Assembly: GCA_022702705.1 (NCBI GenBank)
Contig: CM040430.1
Coordinates: 83,534,227-83,598,226 of the forward strand
Source: Papilionanthe hookeriana x Papilionanthe teres
Taxonomy: Eukaryota > Streptophyta > Magnoliopsida > Asparagales > Orchidaceae
Direction: 5' to 3'
Length of the DNA: 64,000 nt
Positions within the stretch are counted from its first letter, which is position 1. Each line of letters starts with the position of its first letter. Positions 35,396 through 45,379 of this stretch are shown piece after piece. Both the position numbers and the translations under genes were made by a program. Below the pieces are notes generated by a model that saw nothing but the letters and a program-made list of their open reading frames with translations, had not been told where the DNA came from and did no database searches.

Positions 35396-36170
35396 AGGTG
35401 GTACGAAGCCTTTCGGGTATTGGACGGCGTCGAATTCTTCCGGGTAAGGTCTACCCGTCCGAATAGATGTCCCGTTCTTCGATTGTGCTAGGGCTTCTCG
35501 CACTCGTCGTTCTACCAAGTTTTTGATATCCTTTTCGGGAATCATACTTTGCGCTGTATCCTTTTTCAACTGGTCATCCCCGTTGACGGATGTAATCTCC
35601 TTTCCTCCGTCTACAATGTGAATGACCTCTCGGGGTGTCTCTCTATGTGGTTGTACTTGACTCTGGAGAGTGGCCAGGGCTACGACCATCTCTTCCATCC
35701 TTTTCGCCATTCGAGCGATCGTGTCGTCCTTTTCCCGAAGCCGTCTCCTCATCGGTTCCGGCTCCTCTCTTCTGCAGTTGCGGGAGCACCTTGAGAAGCC
35801 GATGAAGCTCGTGTCTCAACCATATTGATTTCTCGCATATTCCTTGTCCATGAATTCCGATGAGTCGATCTCATCCCCGAACTTTTCTTCTCTTTCTTTT
35901 GCCAACCGTCGGATGTCGGTTCTCAACTTTTCCATGGCATCTTCTAGCGGAGCTTTCTGTGTGTCTTTGCGGTTGTCATGTGATAACTGCCGGGTCCCTT
36001 TTTCACGAGTCCCCTTTATCGCAGTAGCGCTTTCTTCAGATTCCAGCCTTCTGGCGAGACTTTCTTTCTCGGGCTGCTGTTTCAGTCTCAACTGCCCCAT
36101 AGTGGGACGCCACACCATCCTTCTAGCAGCGGAAGGTCTATGACCGGATGGTCTATCGGCCAAATGCTCG
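35387..36170 (-). CDS. E2 Gag N-terminal coiled-coil region
   Basis: Two pieces (36163-35816 and 35752-35387) in the same reading frame. The first has a charged helix (EDAMEKLRTDIRRLAKEREEKFG) and the second another (MRRRLREKDDTIARMAKRMEEM), followed by KDIKNLVERRVREAL and EEFDAVQYPKGF. E0 shows the first joined in frame to the end of ORF1 (TTFQHMADKPSG). In E2 a CTCG at 36167-36170 replaces CTG and breaks this join, and another CTCG at 35832-35835 breaks it again. Oligomerisation is inferred from heptad-like helices. Confidence 0.7.
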
Positions 36171-37094
36171 GAAGGTGGTATCCTCCCTAATCTGTAATCC
36201 TGATACTACGACAGGCGGGCTAGCCTTCATTCTCTTGCTTGGCTTTTCTATCATGATGGCGGGTTCTACTCGGGGCCCAAGACGGGATTTGACCGGCACC
36301 CGCCCTATCCTTCGTAGAATCTCCGATACGGGGCAGTTTTCCTTCCTTGCTAACTTTTCTACCAAAGTTTGCAGTCGAGCAAACGTCGTAGTTCTAGTTC
36401 TTTTCTTACGGCTATCATTGTAGTATGCGGGCTGAGGTAATGTGGCAGCAATCTTGCGAACATTCTCCTCATCCTCTGCGGTGGAGAGGGGATGGAACCC
36501 GCTTCCTTTCAAAAGTGGTATGTAGTCGAGCGATGGTGTATATTCCGGTAGCGGTGTATATTCAGCAGTTCGGAATTTCCTCCAGGAAAGCAATCTCGGC
36601 AGCTCCGGCTTCTCCGGCGATCCTTCTATTTCGTTTCTTCTTTGGGTCTTTGTCGGCGACGGAATCTTTGAACCGGACCCGATTTCGAAGACGGAAGGTC
36701 TTACAGGAAGATCCGTACCCTCCACGGTAACGGGTTTACCATAGTTCCGGATTTCTTTCCCCTTTGATTTGGCGGATGTCGGGGTAGGTGCGGAAACAAC
36801 TAGACCGGTGGGGGTAGTGAGAATGGTCCTCCTGCGGACGGCGAGTACTCCTCCTAGTCGGGACCCTTTGCGGGGAGGAAACTCTTGGGTCGACCTAAGG
36901 TTGAACTCGAGCGGTGGCTCCTCGGCTTCGGATACCTTGTTCGTCGGTGCAAAGGGGGAGACGTCGGTGACCTTGACGTTCGTGTTTTCAAATCCTCGTC
37001 CAAATCGGATGACCCCATTGTCGGGCAGCTCATCCTTATGGACGGCGAAGTCCGATCCGTTGGTGAAGGAGAAAATCGGCTTCGGGGCTTCCAT
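36153..37094 (-). CDS. E2 ORF1, Ogre-type extra N-terminal ORF of unknown function
   Basis: First ORF after the PBS, ATG at 37094-37092, 313 codons: APKPIFSFTNGSDF, DNGVIRFGRGF, then a proline-rich, charged body and a basic region (KKRTRTTTFARLQTLVEKLA, SEILRRIGRVPVKSRLGP). I recognise no domain. Ogre elements carry an additional ORF before gag, and the position fits. In E0 the downstream end is fused in frame to the coiled-coil Gag segment, so this may be the N-terminus of Gag rather than a separate protein. Confidence 0.7.
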   Translation of the reverse strand: MEAPKPIFSFTNGSDFAVHKDELPDNGVIRFGRGFENTNVKVTDVSPFAPTNKVSEAEEPPLEFNLRSTQEFPPRKGSRLGGVLAVRRRTILTTPTGLVVSAPTPTSAKSKGKEIRNYGKPVTVEGTDLPVRPSVFEIGSGSKIPSPTKTQRRNEIEGSPEKPELPRLLSWRKFRTAEYTPLPEYTPSLDYIPLLKGSGFHPLSTAEDEENVRKIAATLPQPAYYNDSRKKRTRTTTFARLQTLVEKLARKENCPVSEILRRIGRVPVKSRLGPRVEPAIMIEKPSKRMKASPPVVVSGLQIREDTTFRAFGR

Positions 37095-37600
37095 TTCGCG
37101 GGGTAGATTCGGTTGTCGGTCCTAAGTTATGCTTCTTTTCTTTAGGACTAAAAGAAAAGGAATTGAAAAGAGTCCGAACTCATCTTTGTTCATGTATTTA
37201 TAATAAGGAGTCATTTGTTAGAAGAGTCACTTATTAGAGGGTTTGTTTGTTTAGAACGGAATGTTCAAAAGTGTAGAGAAGGTAAGGAATCTGATTCGGA
37301 GTTGGAAAGGAAAAGAGAGTCTTAAGCAAGACTTCTCGACTCGAAGGATCATTCCTAAACTAACACCTATTGGAGGTCCACCCTACCTCAGAAATGAGGT
37401 AAAAGGATCTCGGAACCTCTCTGTTTAGGGGTGTCTAAACAGTGGCTCCTAAATCCGAAAGAATGTTGGCTATACTCATTCAAGATAGAAATGAACATAG
37501 TATTCCAATGGAAAGAAGGGTAGTTTGATCTACTAAGGACATGGATGCACTACCGATTTTTGAAAGCAGAATTGTTTGATTAAAATGGAGAGAGGAATTT
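37095..37600 (-). other. E2 5' UTR between PBS and ORF1
   Basis: Non-coding leader. It includes the 17-nt segment 37364-37380, complementary in the RNA to the PPT region, followed by a small hairpin (ACCTCA/TGAGGT, 37385-37400). A pyrimidine-rich acceptor-like CCTTTTCTTTTAG ends at 37148, just upstream of the ORF1 ATG. Confidence 0.6.
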
Positions 37601-37618
37601 TCCCCAGCGGAGTCGCCA
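37601..37618 (-). promoter_or_regulatory. E2 primer binding site
   Basis: Minus strand TGGCGACTCCGCTGGGGA starts 7 nt inside the 5' LTR border. It begins with TGG (complement of CCA), as a tRNA-primed PBS should. Ogre/Tat elements are reported to use tRNA-Arg; I have not matched this to a tRNA sequence. Confidence 0.88.
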
Positions 37619-39734
37619 GAAATCCTGTCGGCATTTTTTTTTAGGTTGTGTTTTATTTTGAAGAGGGGTCGCCTAACAGAAATCTGTCGGTGAATTTTTA
37701 ATTTAATTAAAATAAATAATTTGAAAAGTAGTATTTGATTTTGAAAATAATTTTAAATTTGAAGGTTTTAAGATATGAGATTAAACCGATCTCACATCCC
37801 AAATAGTTTATATAAACGAGCACCGCACCACAAGCCGTGTATCTATCCCTAAGGATAGACACACTGCTTGATGGTGGGGCTCGATTAAATAAACTAGAAG
37901 ATTTGTGACATCCGTTTGGTCTGCGAACCAATTTTATAAGCCGACAAGTTTCCCCTGCTTAATATGAAAACATTAAACAGGGTTTATATTACCTGGGTTC
38001 TTTAGAATTCCCTATAAGGGCAAGCCCCTATAGTTAATTACATCTTAAGTGATGGGAATCACCTAAGAAAACTCTCGATAATAATCAATAATTCTGCTCT
38101 CAAGGATTTCAAAGTTTAAGTTTTCAAGGGATTGAATTTTGGAATTTCAATAGGGAATGGATCGAGTTTGGAACATTTTTGTTTTGGGAATCCAAAGGAA
38201 GAAAAGTAGGAGAAATCACAGATTCGAAGTGAACTCCGGTAATTTCCCGACTATCCTATTGTTTAGCTTGGATTTAGGAAAGTCCTATTGTTTGTTTAAT
38301 GTTTTGATCTTGCCAATTTTAATTAATTAGGGCTTATATTTGTATGATAAAATCAAACAAATAGCCTTGAAGATGTGAGGGCTTATGTCGTATCGGACGA
38401 CTACCTCGGAATCCTAAGTCCGGTTAGGGCTTAATTTGCAAGGCAAATGCCTAACAAAAGGTTGAGGATTTATGTTGCACTAGGCAAACTACCTCGAAAT
38501 CCTATGGCTTGGTTATTTAATTCTAGGAAAGCTTTGCTGATGTAGATTCAAGTTTTGCTGATGACGATGGCCGTGCTGCCCACCACGCTCCGAGCTCCTT
38601 GTTGTTGCAGAGGTTTTAGTTTTAGAAATCATAAATCAGGAAATGAGAAAAGTGTTTTGGTTTAGAGAAGTCTTAATTTCCTGGTGTTTCTTATGTTTTA
38701 ATTAAAACAAATCTTAAAGTTGATTATAACGACACCGGTTAAGATCCCACGGTTCCATCCTTCCGGCATCATTATTTTTATCGGATTCACTTAGTCCGTA
38801 TGAATTTGCTAAACTCAACCGAATGAGTTCCACACTTTCATTTAGACCGTGGGAAATCCCGTTAGCAACACGTAGGTTACATCATCCGAGGTATTCCCGA
38901 TCATCCAACAGGACGTTTTAATTTAGTTGCAATTGTAGTTTTGTGTTCTGTTTGTGATTAAATTTTGAGTTGTTTTATATTTTGAAATGTTGTGGCGGTG
39001 AATTTTATCTTGCAATGACTTTTAATTTAGTTTTGGTTTCGGTTCGGGGACTATCCTAAAGGTGTGAGTTTTCATGCAACGGTTGTTTATCATGCAAGAA
39101 AAGTAAGTGCAATGCGATTAAATAAATTGCAAGAAGGTAAATTGCAGAAAGTAGATTGCAATAAAATAAAAGCGTACCTGGAGGGTCTTCCCGTCATTCC
39201 AAGCTGCACTTAAAACATAATTAGAATATTTAAGCAAGTTCCTAGGTAAAGCTAAGGTAAGGGTTTTGGTTTTCTACCAAATTCCTAATCCTATAGCTAG
39301 TCATTTCCTATGACGTCTAGGTTCTTTGTGTTTTTGTTTGAAGACGATTTTCTTCATCAAAGAGCAGTTAAGTTCAATTGTTCTTATAAGTGTCCTATCA
39401 TATTGAGGAAGTGCTTAAGAAGAATCTTAAACATCTTTTCAATACTGATAGGATTGTTTTCAGTCCAAATGAATTTAATTACACAAATGAATTAATCGTC
39501 CAGGAATTTAAGTTTTGTTGTCTTGCTCAGTGAACTAGGACATTTGAATATCCTATGAGGGAAGTAACATTTCATTTAATGTTCTATTTAGGAGTTATAA
39601 TAACCAAAGCTTTCAAGGGTAAATTAGTATTCAAATGGTTTGTGATTTAGTTTAATTTCCATTAATGGGTTTAAATTTGGAATAGTGTTCAAGTTGTTTT
39701 AGATTTATTTTGAATTCTTTATGTCTTTGGTGAT

Positions 39735-40045
39735 GTTATATTTAATTTAATTTAATTTAATTTAATTTTAATTTTAATTCAATATAGTTCAATTTAATTT
39801 GATTTGATGTTTAATTAATTTGATTTGATTTAATTTTAATTTAATTTGATTTAATTTAATTTAATTTAATTTAATTATTTAATTTAATTTAATTTGATTT
39901 AATTTGATTTAATTTAATTTAGTTTAATTTAATTTAATTTAATTTAATTTAATTTAATTTAATTTAATTATTTAATTTAATTTTAATTTAATTTAATTTA
40001 ATTTAATTTAATTTTAATTTAATTTAATTTAATTTTTAATTTTGA
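39735..40045. repeat. TTTAA-type tract in the E2 5' LTR
   Basis: Degenerate TTTAA runs, slightly longer than the partner tract at 19255-19550. Confidence 0.85.
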
Positions 40046-41835
40046 TTGAAATTTTTTAAAAGAGTTTAATAATTAAGTCTTTTAGTATTTTAAATTTGAG
40101 TTATCATTTTAATTAAGAATTAAATATTAATGAGATAATTAATTTAGGGATTTTTAAATTAAAGAATAAATCTCTTCCTAATAATATCCCTATTTTAATA
40201 ATTCCAATTTTGTTATTCTTCCAAATTTAATCCATTATTTAATTAAAGTTTAATCATTTTAAAATTGTTTAATGGGTTTCTACCCTTTAATTATTTAAAT
40301 TCCAATCATCCAAATCAGATTTAGGATCAAATATTTTACTTGTTAATTAATTTTTTTATTAAACCTAAAAGTTTTAATTAAGGATTAAAGATTTTAATTA
40401 CCATTTTACCCTTTAAGCTTAATAATTTCATAACTCACTAAATTGAACTCAAATGAACTTGAAATTTTTATGTAACTTCACTCATATGTCAATAAAGACA
40501 TGAGAGGAGAAAATGTGATTTTTCTGTATTTAATTTATTTATATAATTATTTTTGGTAGAAAATAGAGATTTTCAAGGAAAATTTGATAACATGACCAAG
40601 GGAAAGTTTCTGTCCTTAAGAAAATTAGGGGACATTCCTAATGACCAGAGAAGCACTTGGACCAATTTTGGTGATTTTTTGAATTATATTATTTTTATTA
40701 TAATTATTTTAAGTTTTGGAGTGTTAATTAATTTAAAAATAAAATAAATGTTGAAAAATGAGTTTTATATTTTTCAAAATTCTCTCTGATATCAAGGAAA
40801 CCAGAGAAGCAAATTTTGCAATTTTCTGATTTTTCTATGATTTATTATAATTATTTTAGTGAAAATGCTAGAAAATACATTTTTTAATTTTAAAAATATC
40901 CTAAAGCTTTAAAATTTAATGTCTCACCAAATAGACCTAGGAAAAATATAGGGTTTGTTCCTATGTGATTAAAGTTCAAAATGTGACATTTTGGTGAATT
41001 TTATTATTTTTGTGATTTTTATTATTTTTTAATTATTAAAAATATTAAAATATTATTAAAAATCAACTTTTTAGAAAATTGAAATTTTAATTTTCTTAGG
41101 TTCCCCTGATATCAGAGAGGCTCCAAAACCAATTTGGTGAATTTTTGAAAGGTATTTTAAAAGTTATGAATTTTTAAAGTTCAAAATGGCTAAGTGGCTT
41201 AATCAACCCAATTAGTGGGGCTAACCAAGTCCAATTGACCTCAAATTTTTATGGTAGATTCCTCTGATCCTAAAGGTCAGTGGAGAATTGATTTCAAGTC
41301 AATTTGATGCATGGTTAACTCTAATTAATTAAAGACCTATTTTGGGTGTTTAAGCCAATTAGGGTTGTTTTAAATGAACTAAGTCAAAACCTATTTTTCC
41401 TAGGGTTCTCTGGTCATAAGAAACATCACCAAATTTTCCTAGAATTTATTTCACAACATGCTATTTATTGGAATTAAAATATTCAAAACAGTAACCTGAA
41501 CTTGAAAAATCAATAACTTTTTATAGGGATGGCCTCTGACTTTGGAAAATTCAGGGAATGTTCCCAAATTCGCAGGCTTCAAAAGCCCTATGGTCTCATG
41601 CCATGGTGAATTGTATGTATGCATGGAGAATTAAAATAATGCAGAGAGTAAATAAATTATAAAAAATAAAATACTTGATGAAATTAAATGATTTCTTTTC
41701 CACATTATTCTCCTCTCGTTCACCGAGCAAGAGGGTATTTTTATTTTATTTTTATGATTTTCCTACACGAGAGATATGAATTTTTGAAGTTTAGGGAATT
41801 AAATAAATAAGAAAATACCCTAATTTTCTATTTAT

Positions 41836-42030
41836 CCACGCGGCGCCGCCGCATCCTCGGCAGCTCCGAAAGGCCACGCGGCGCGCTCCCATTCGACGCC
41901 GCCACTCGAGTCGCAGCCCGGGCCCCGCGGTTCTCGCACCGTTTCCCGGTCCGACGCCATCCGAGCCGTTCGTCCGCGCGTGTATTGAATGGACGCGCAT
42001 CCGTTCATCGTCCCCAAGTGTTCTCACCCG
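41836..42030. other. CpG-rich island in the E2 5' LTR
   Basis: A CpG-dense block inside AT-rich U5, about 600-800 nt downstream of the TATA box and within the inferred leader intron. It contains CCACGCGGCGCCGCCG and a CGCGTGTATTGAATGGACG segment shared by the copies. Confidence 0.7.
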
Positions 42031-42200
42031 AGAGCCGTCCACACTAAATCCCTAAGATCTCACTCGATTCTCAATGGATTTTTATGTTCTTATACTCTAT
42101 GGATTCGTCTTGAAGAGACGAACACATCTATACGGTTAACATGCATTGAAACTAAGGCATTTGAAATAAAGATTCTCCAGAAGCTCGGGATGAAGAATTA

Positions 42201-42215
42201 GCTCATACCTTGGCT
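42201..42215 (-). promoter_or_regulatory. Splice-donor-like site in the E2 5' LTR
   Basis: Minus strand GCCAAG|GTATGAGC, exon end at 42209. It is conserved in all four LTRs that cover it (E0 5': 62446; E2 3': 21708; E1: 4809) and lies about 420 nt after the TATA box. Confidence 0.5.
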
Positions 42216-42628
42216 CAGAGAAGTGTAGCTTCAATCTGAGAGTTGTTGCACCTTCGATTGGATCCCAGCAAGCTCCAGATGAAGTCTCCTGGTCTGGTGA
42301 ATTGTCTGGATATGATTTCGACCAAGCCCGATCACAAAGCTTGGAGGCCGGAGCAACCGGGTGGCCCGGAGATGGGGCTTTTGCTCGGTGGACACCTTCC
42401 CTTGGTCCGGTGAAGGTGTAGAGCCAGTCAATTTGAGAATTGGCTCACCGTGGAGAAGTGTCCTGGTTTTGGGTGGAATTTCAACTCGAAATCGAGCTTG
42501 CAGAGGAGAAATGGCAGGGGATTTCACCTGGGATCAAGTGCTCTAAGGGTGGAGAAGGGTCTGGAACAATTTTGGCAGAGTTTTGGCAAGGTTTGTGCTT
42601 CGCTATTTTCATGGCCGAGAGGGGTGGA

Positions 42629-42638
42629 GTTTAAATAG
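42629..42638 (-). promoter_or_regulatory. TATA-like box, promoter of E2
   Basis: CTATTTAAAC on the minus strand in the 5' LTR, identical or nearly so in all five LTR copies that cover the site. It is expected to start transcription about 30 nt further left. Confidence 0.62.
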
Positions 42639-45002
42639 GAGAGGGTGGAAGGCCTCCCAGGGGGAGTTAGGGCTTGGGATCAACTTGCTCGGTGAGGAGA
42701 AGATCAGCCATGGTGACCACTAGGCATGGGGCGGCTCAGCAAGTGAGAATTTCAATGTTGGCTCACATGTGAGCTCTCGGCCATGGTGTTTTCCGGCGGC
42801 CTGGTGGCCGGCCGCCAGTGCAATGGTCACCATCTTGGTCGGTGGGTCGTGGCATGGGTTTAGTGTAGGCAATCGGCAAATGCCATGTGTAAAGGGTTTG
42901 ATTTAGATGGAATGGGGGCATGGCTAAATTTGAACCTAAATGGGTCAACCCACCCATTCGGGCTAGGTGCACCACCCAAGGCCTGGTTTTGGCTGAGGGA
43001 AAAGTGATTTGGCTCAGCATAATCAGTAGGGTCGAAGTCACCATCCAAGCACAATTAGGCTTAAGCATGGTTTAGTGGAATCATGGAAGTGGTTAATCAC
43101 CTTTAGGAATTAAGGAAAGAGCCTCCTCCTTTTGCCCAAAATGGCATGGTGACATGTAAAGAGGCTCTCATGGCTTGCATATGGCTTGTGCATGGCTCCA
43201 TGGCTCCATTTGGCTTGGGAAAAGGTTGGGTCAATTTCATAAAAATTGGTTTTAAGAATTTTAGATATTTTGGGGTGATTTGGCATGTGGCTTGATTTGG
43301 AATTATTTGATTGATGATTTTGGAACTTAGGGAAAATTTTGATTAAATGGATGATGAAAGGAAGTGTCATGTGGGCTTTGGATGAATTTGGGCTTTTGAA
43401 TCTGAAGGGAGTGGGCTTTTAGGAAAGTTTAAGGGAAATGGGCTTTTGATTTTAGGATGGGCATTTGGGTAAAGATTTTGTGAAGAACTTTGTCAAATAA
43501 ATGTCATAATTGGTTTAGTGGATGTTCTATGAAGGGCTTGGAATTAATTTGATGTGATTTGGAGTTGAATTGGTTCGAATTTGGGTTTATTCGTAAGTGG
43601 GCCTATGTAGGTCCAAGTGGGCCAAGTTGGGCTAATGTTGGGCTAGAGTTGAAATTGATATAAAATCAATGTTGAGAAATGTTTATGGGGGTGTTTCAAA
43701 GAGGTTTTGGCTTTGGTTGGGCTTTGATTTTGGGGTTTGGGCTCATTTGGGTTAGGTTTGGGTTTAGGTCAAAATTGGGCCTTTTAGCCTTGGGTTGAGT
43801 TTGAGTGGGGTTTGGGTCTAAATTTTGGGCAAATCATGTTAGTGTTTTGTTTGTGGGAATGTTAAGGAAGATTTAGAAAAGATTTGGGGGTTAATTGGAA
43901 TTGAGTTGGGTGAGTTTGGGTTAGGTTTGGGTCATGGGTCCAAATCGGGCTTTAAGGCCAAAAGTGAGATTGGATCCAAATGTCAATCAAATTGGGCTTG
44001 GATTTGGTCTAGATTGGTGTTGGGAATGTTGAATTGAAGTTTAGAATTGAATTGGACCAAAATTGGGGTCAATTGGGTAGGTTTGGTTCGACATTGGGTT
44101 CACTTAGGGTTAAAATGGGTCAAATTGGGGGTTTTGACAAAAGTAGGGTAAATTGACAAAATTGGCCCATGGTGTAGTTGGACAAAATGAAATTAGGAAT
44201 ATTTGGGATTTTCTGGAATTTTCTGGGAATTTTCTAAATTTTTTGATTTTTGGGCCAAGAAGGGTATTTTGGGTATTTGGAGGGTATTGGGAGGTATTTT
44301 TGGAATTTTTGGTATTTTTGGGTATGGATGATCAGTTTAAGTGATGTGTAAATGTTTGGGAATGATTTTGGAGAATTTTGGGTAATTTGGAAATCTTTGA
44401 GAAATTTGGGTAATTTCAAGGGTTTTGGGTAGGCTAAGCGGGTGTAGGGTCCCGGGGTCAAAATCGAAAATTTGGGAAATTGAAGATTGGGTGAATTTAA
44501 GTGGAATGAAATCATTTTGGTTGAGCCATGAAGCCATTTCAAGCCCACATGAGCCATGAAGGGACTCATTTGAGGCATTCACCATGTTGTTCCTAACCCT
44601 CTTACCAAGGGCTTGTGGGTTAACGACCATCCATGCGAATCACCTACATGAGTCGGGAGGTCAAGTTAGGTATGGGTGTGGTTTTAGGAAGTGTGTGAAA
44701 GTGTAGTGTATAAGTGTAGTGTGTGTGTAAGTCAGCCCCTTCACTGCACTGATGCCACCCAAGGCGATCCTAAGGCCAAAGAGTCCTATAGGAACTCATC
44801 CTTTAAACTTCCACATTCGATTTCAACCCTCTAGGTGATTAGGGGTCTACAATCAAGTTTGTAGAGTTTGCAGGGAGTTAAGAAGTGGTTTGAATTTCTA
44901 AAAGATGGGTCCCAATTCTAGTCCTCTAAGACAGTCAAAGGAAAAGCCTAAGGCTAGATCCTAAGTACTAAAGAGAAGACCTCATCAAAAATGAGGTCAA
45001 CA

Positions 45003-45007
45003 ACCGC
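45003..45007. repeat. Target site duplication ACCGC, right of E2
   Basis: Directly follows GTCAACA at the right end of E2. E0 3' UTR sequence resumes immediately afterwards. Confidence 0.92.
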
Positions 45008-45379
45008 GCGTATTGGCACTGACCGAAGAGATCAACAAAACCAACACAGATGTCCAAGTGACAAACTTAGGACGAAGCAGCAGAATCTCTGCTGGGGAGT
45101 ATCAGGTATATTTCTAAGACTGGAGATTCCTGAACTCTCACCTGGGAAAAGAAGGTGAATTTCAAATCACATGATTCGAAAAGGGATAAATTGGATTTAG
45201 ATCCGTTTCATTTTTTATTTCAAGTTTAAATTTAGCGTTTCAAATTGATTTCGAGTTTCAATTTTAGTTAAAGTTCGAATTAAGATTTATTTTAAGGTGG
45301 ATTTCGTTAAGATTCGGAATTTGGAATGAGAATCATAACATAGGTTCTAACCTCAGAATTTGAAAGAGAACTAGAATTT
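45008..45379 (-). other. E0 3' UTR, unique part next to the E2 insertion
   Basis: Continues the E0 sequence interrupted at 17142. Alignable with E1 7642 onward for about 150 bp, then drifting into repeats of a different kind. No gene is seen. Confidence 0.6.

Larger units (their letters stand above)
17143..45002 (-). mobile_element. E2: structurally complete 27.9-kb Tat/Ogre-like retrotransposon with an AlkB ORF
   Basis: E2 is bounded by TGTCGGCA at 17143 and GTCAACA at 45002, with the duplication ACCGC at 17138-17142 and 45003-45007. It has two LTRs of 7369 and 7377 bp, an 18-nt PBS (37601-37618), a PPT-like tract next to the 3' LTR, and a 13.1-kb internal region coding ORF1, Gag, protease, RT, dual RNase H, integrase and an AlkB dioxygenase. 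The LTRs are very similar over their full length, so it inserted recently. Length, PBS type, extra 5' ORF and repeat-rich 3' UTR fit the Ogre/Tat description. The apparent frameshifts are discussed under findings. Confidence 0.93.
37626..45002 (-). repeat. E2 5' LTR (7377 bp)
   Basis: TGTCGGCA...GTCAACA on the plus strand. In element sense U3 is about 45002-42600 (TGGGC-rich), then TATA, a ~400-nt leader exon, donor-like site, CpG island, TTTAA tract and long U5 to 37626. If the TATA box is used, R plus U5 is about 5 kb, unusually long. No protein gene is supported. Confidence 0.95.

Noticed and set aside
37626..45002. Host gene inside the 7-kb LTR
   Set aside because: No frame over about 130 codons holds up across copies, and no domain or exon pattern is visible.
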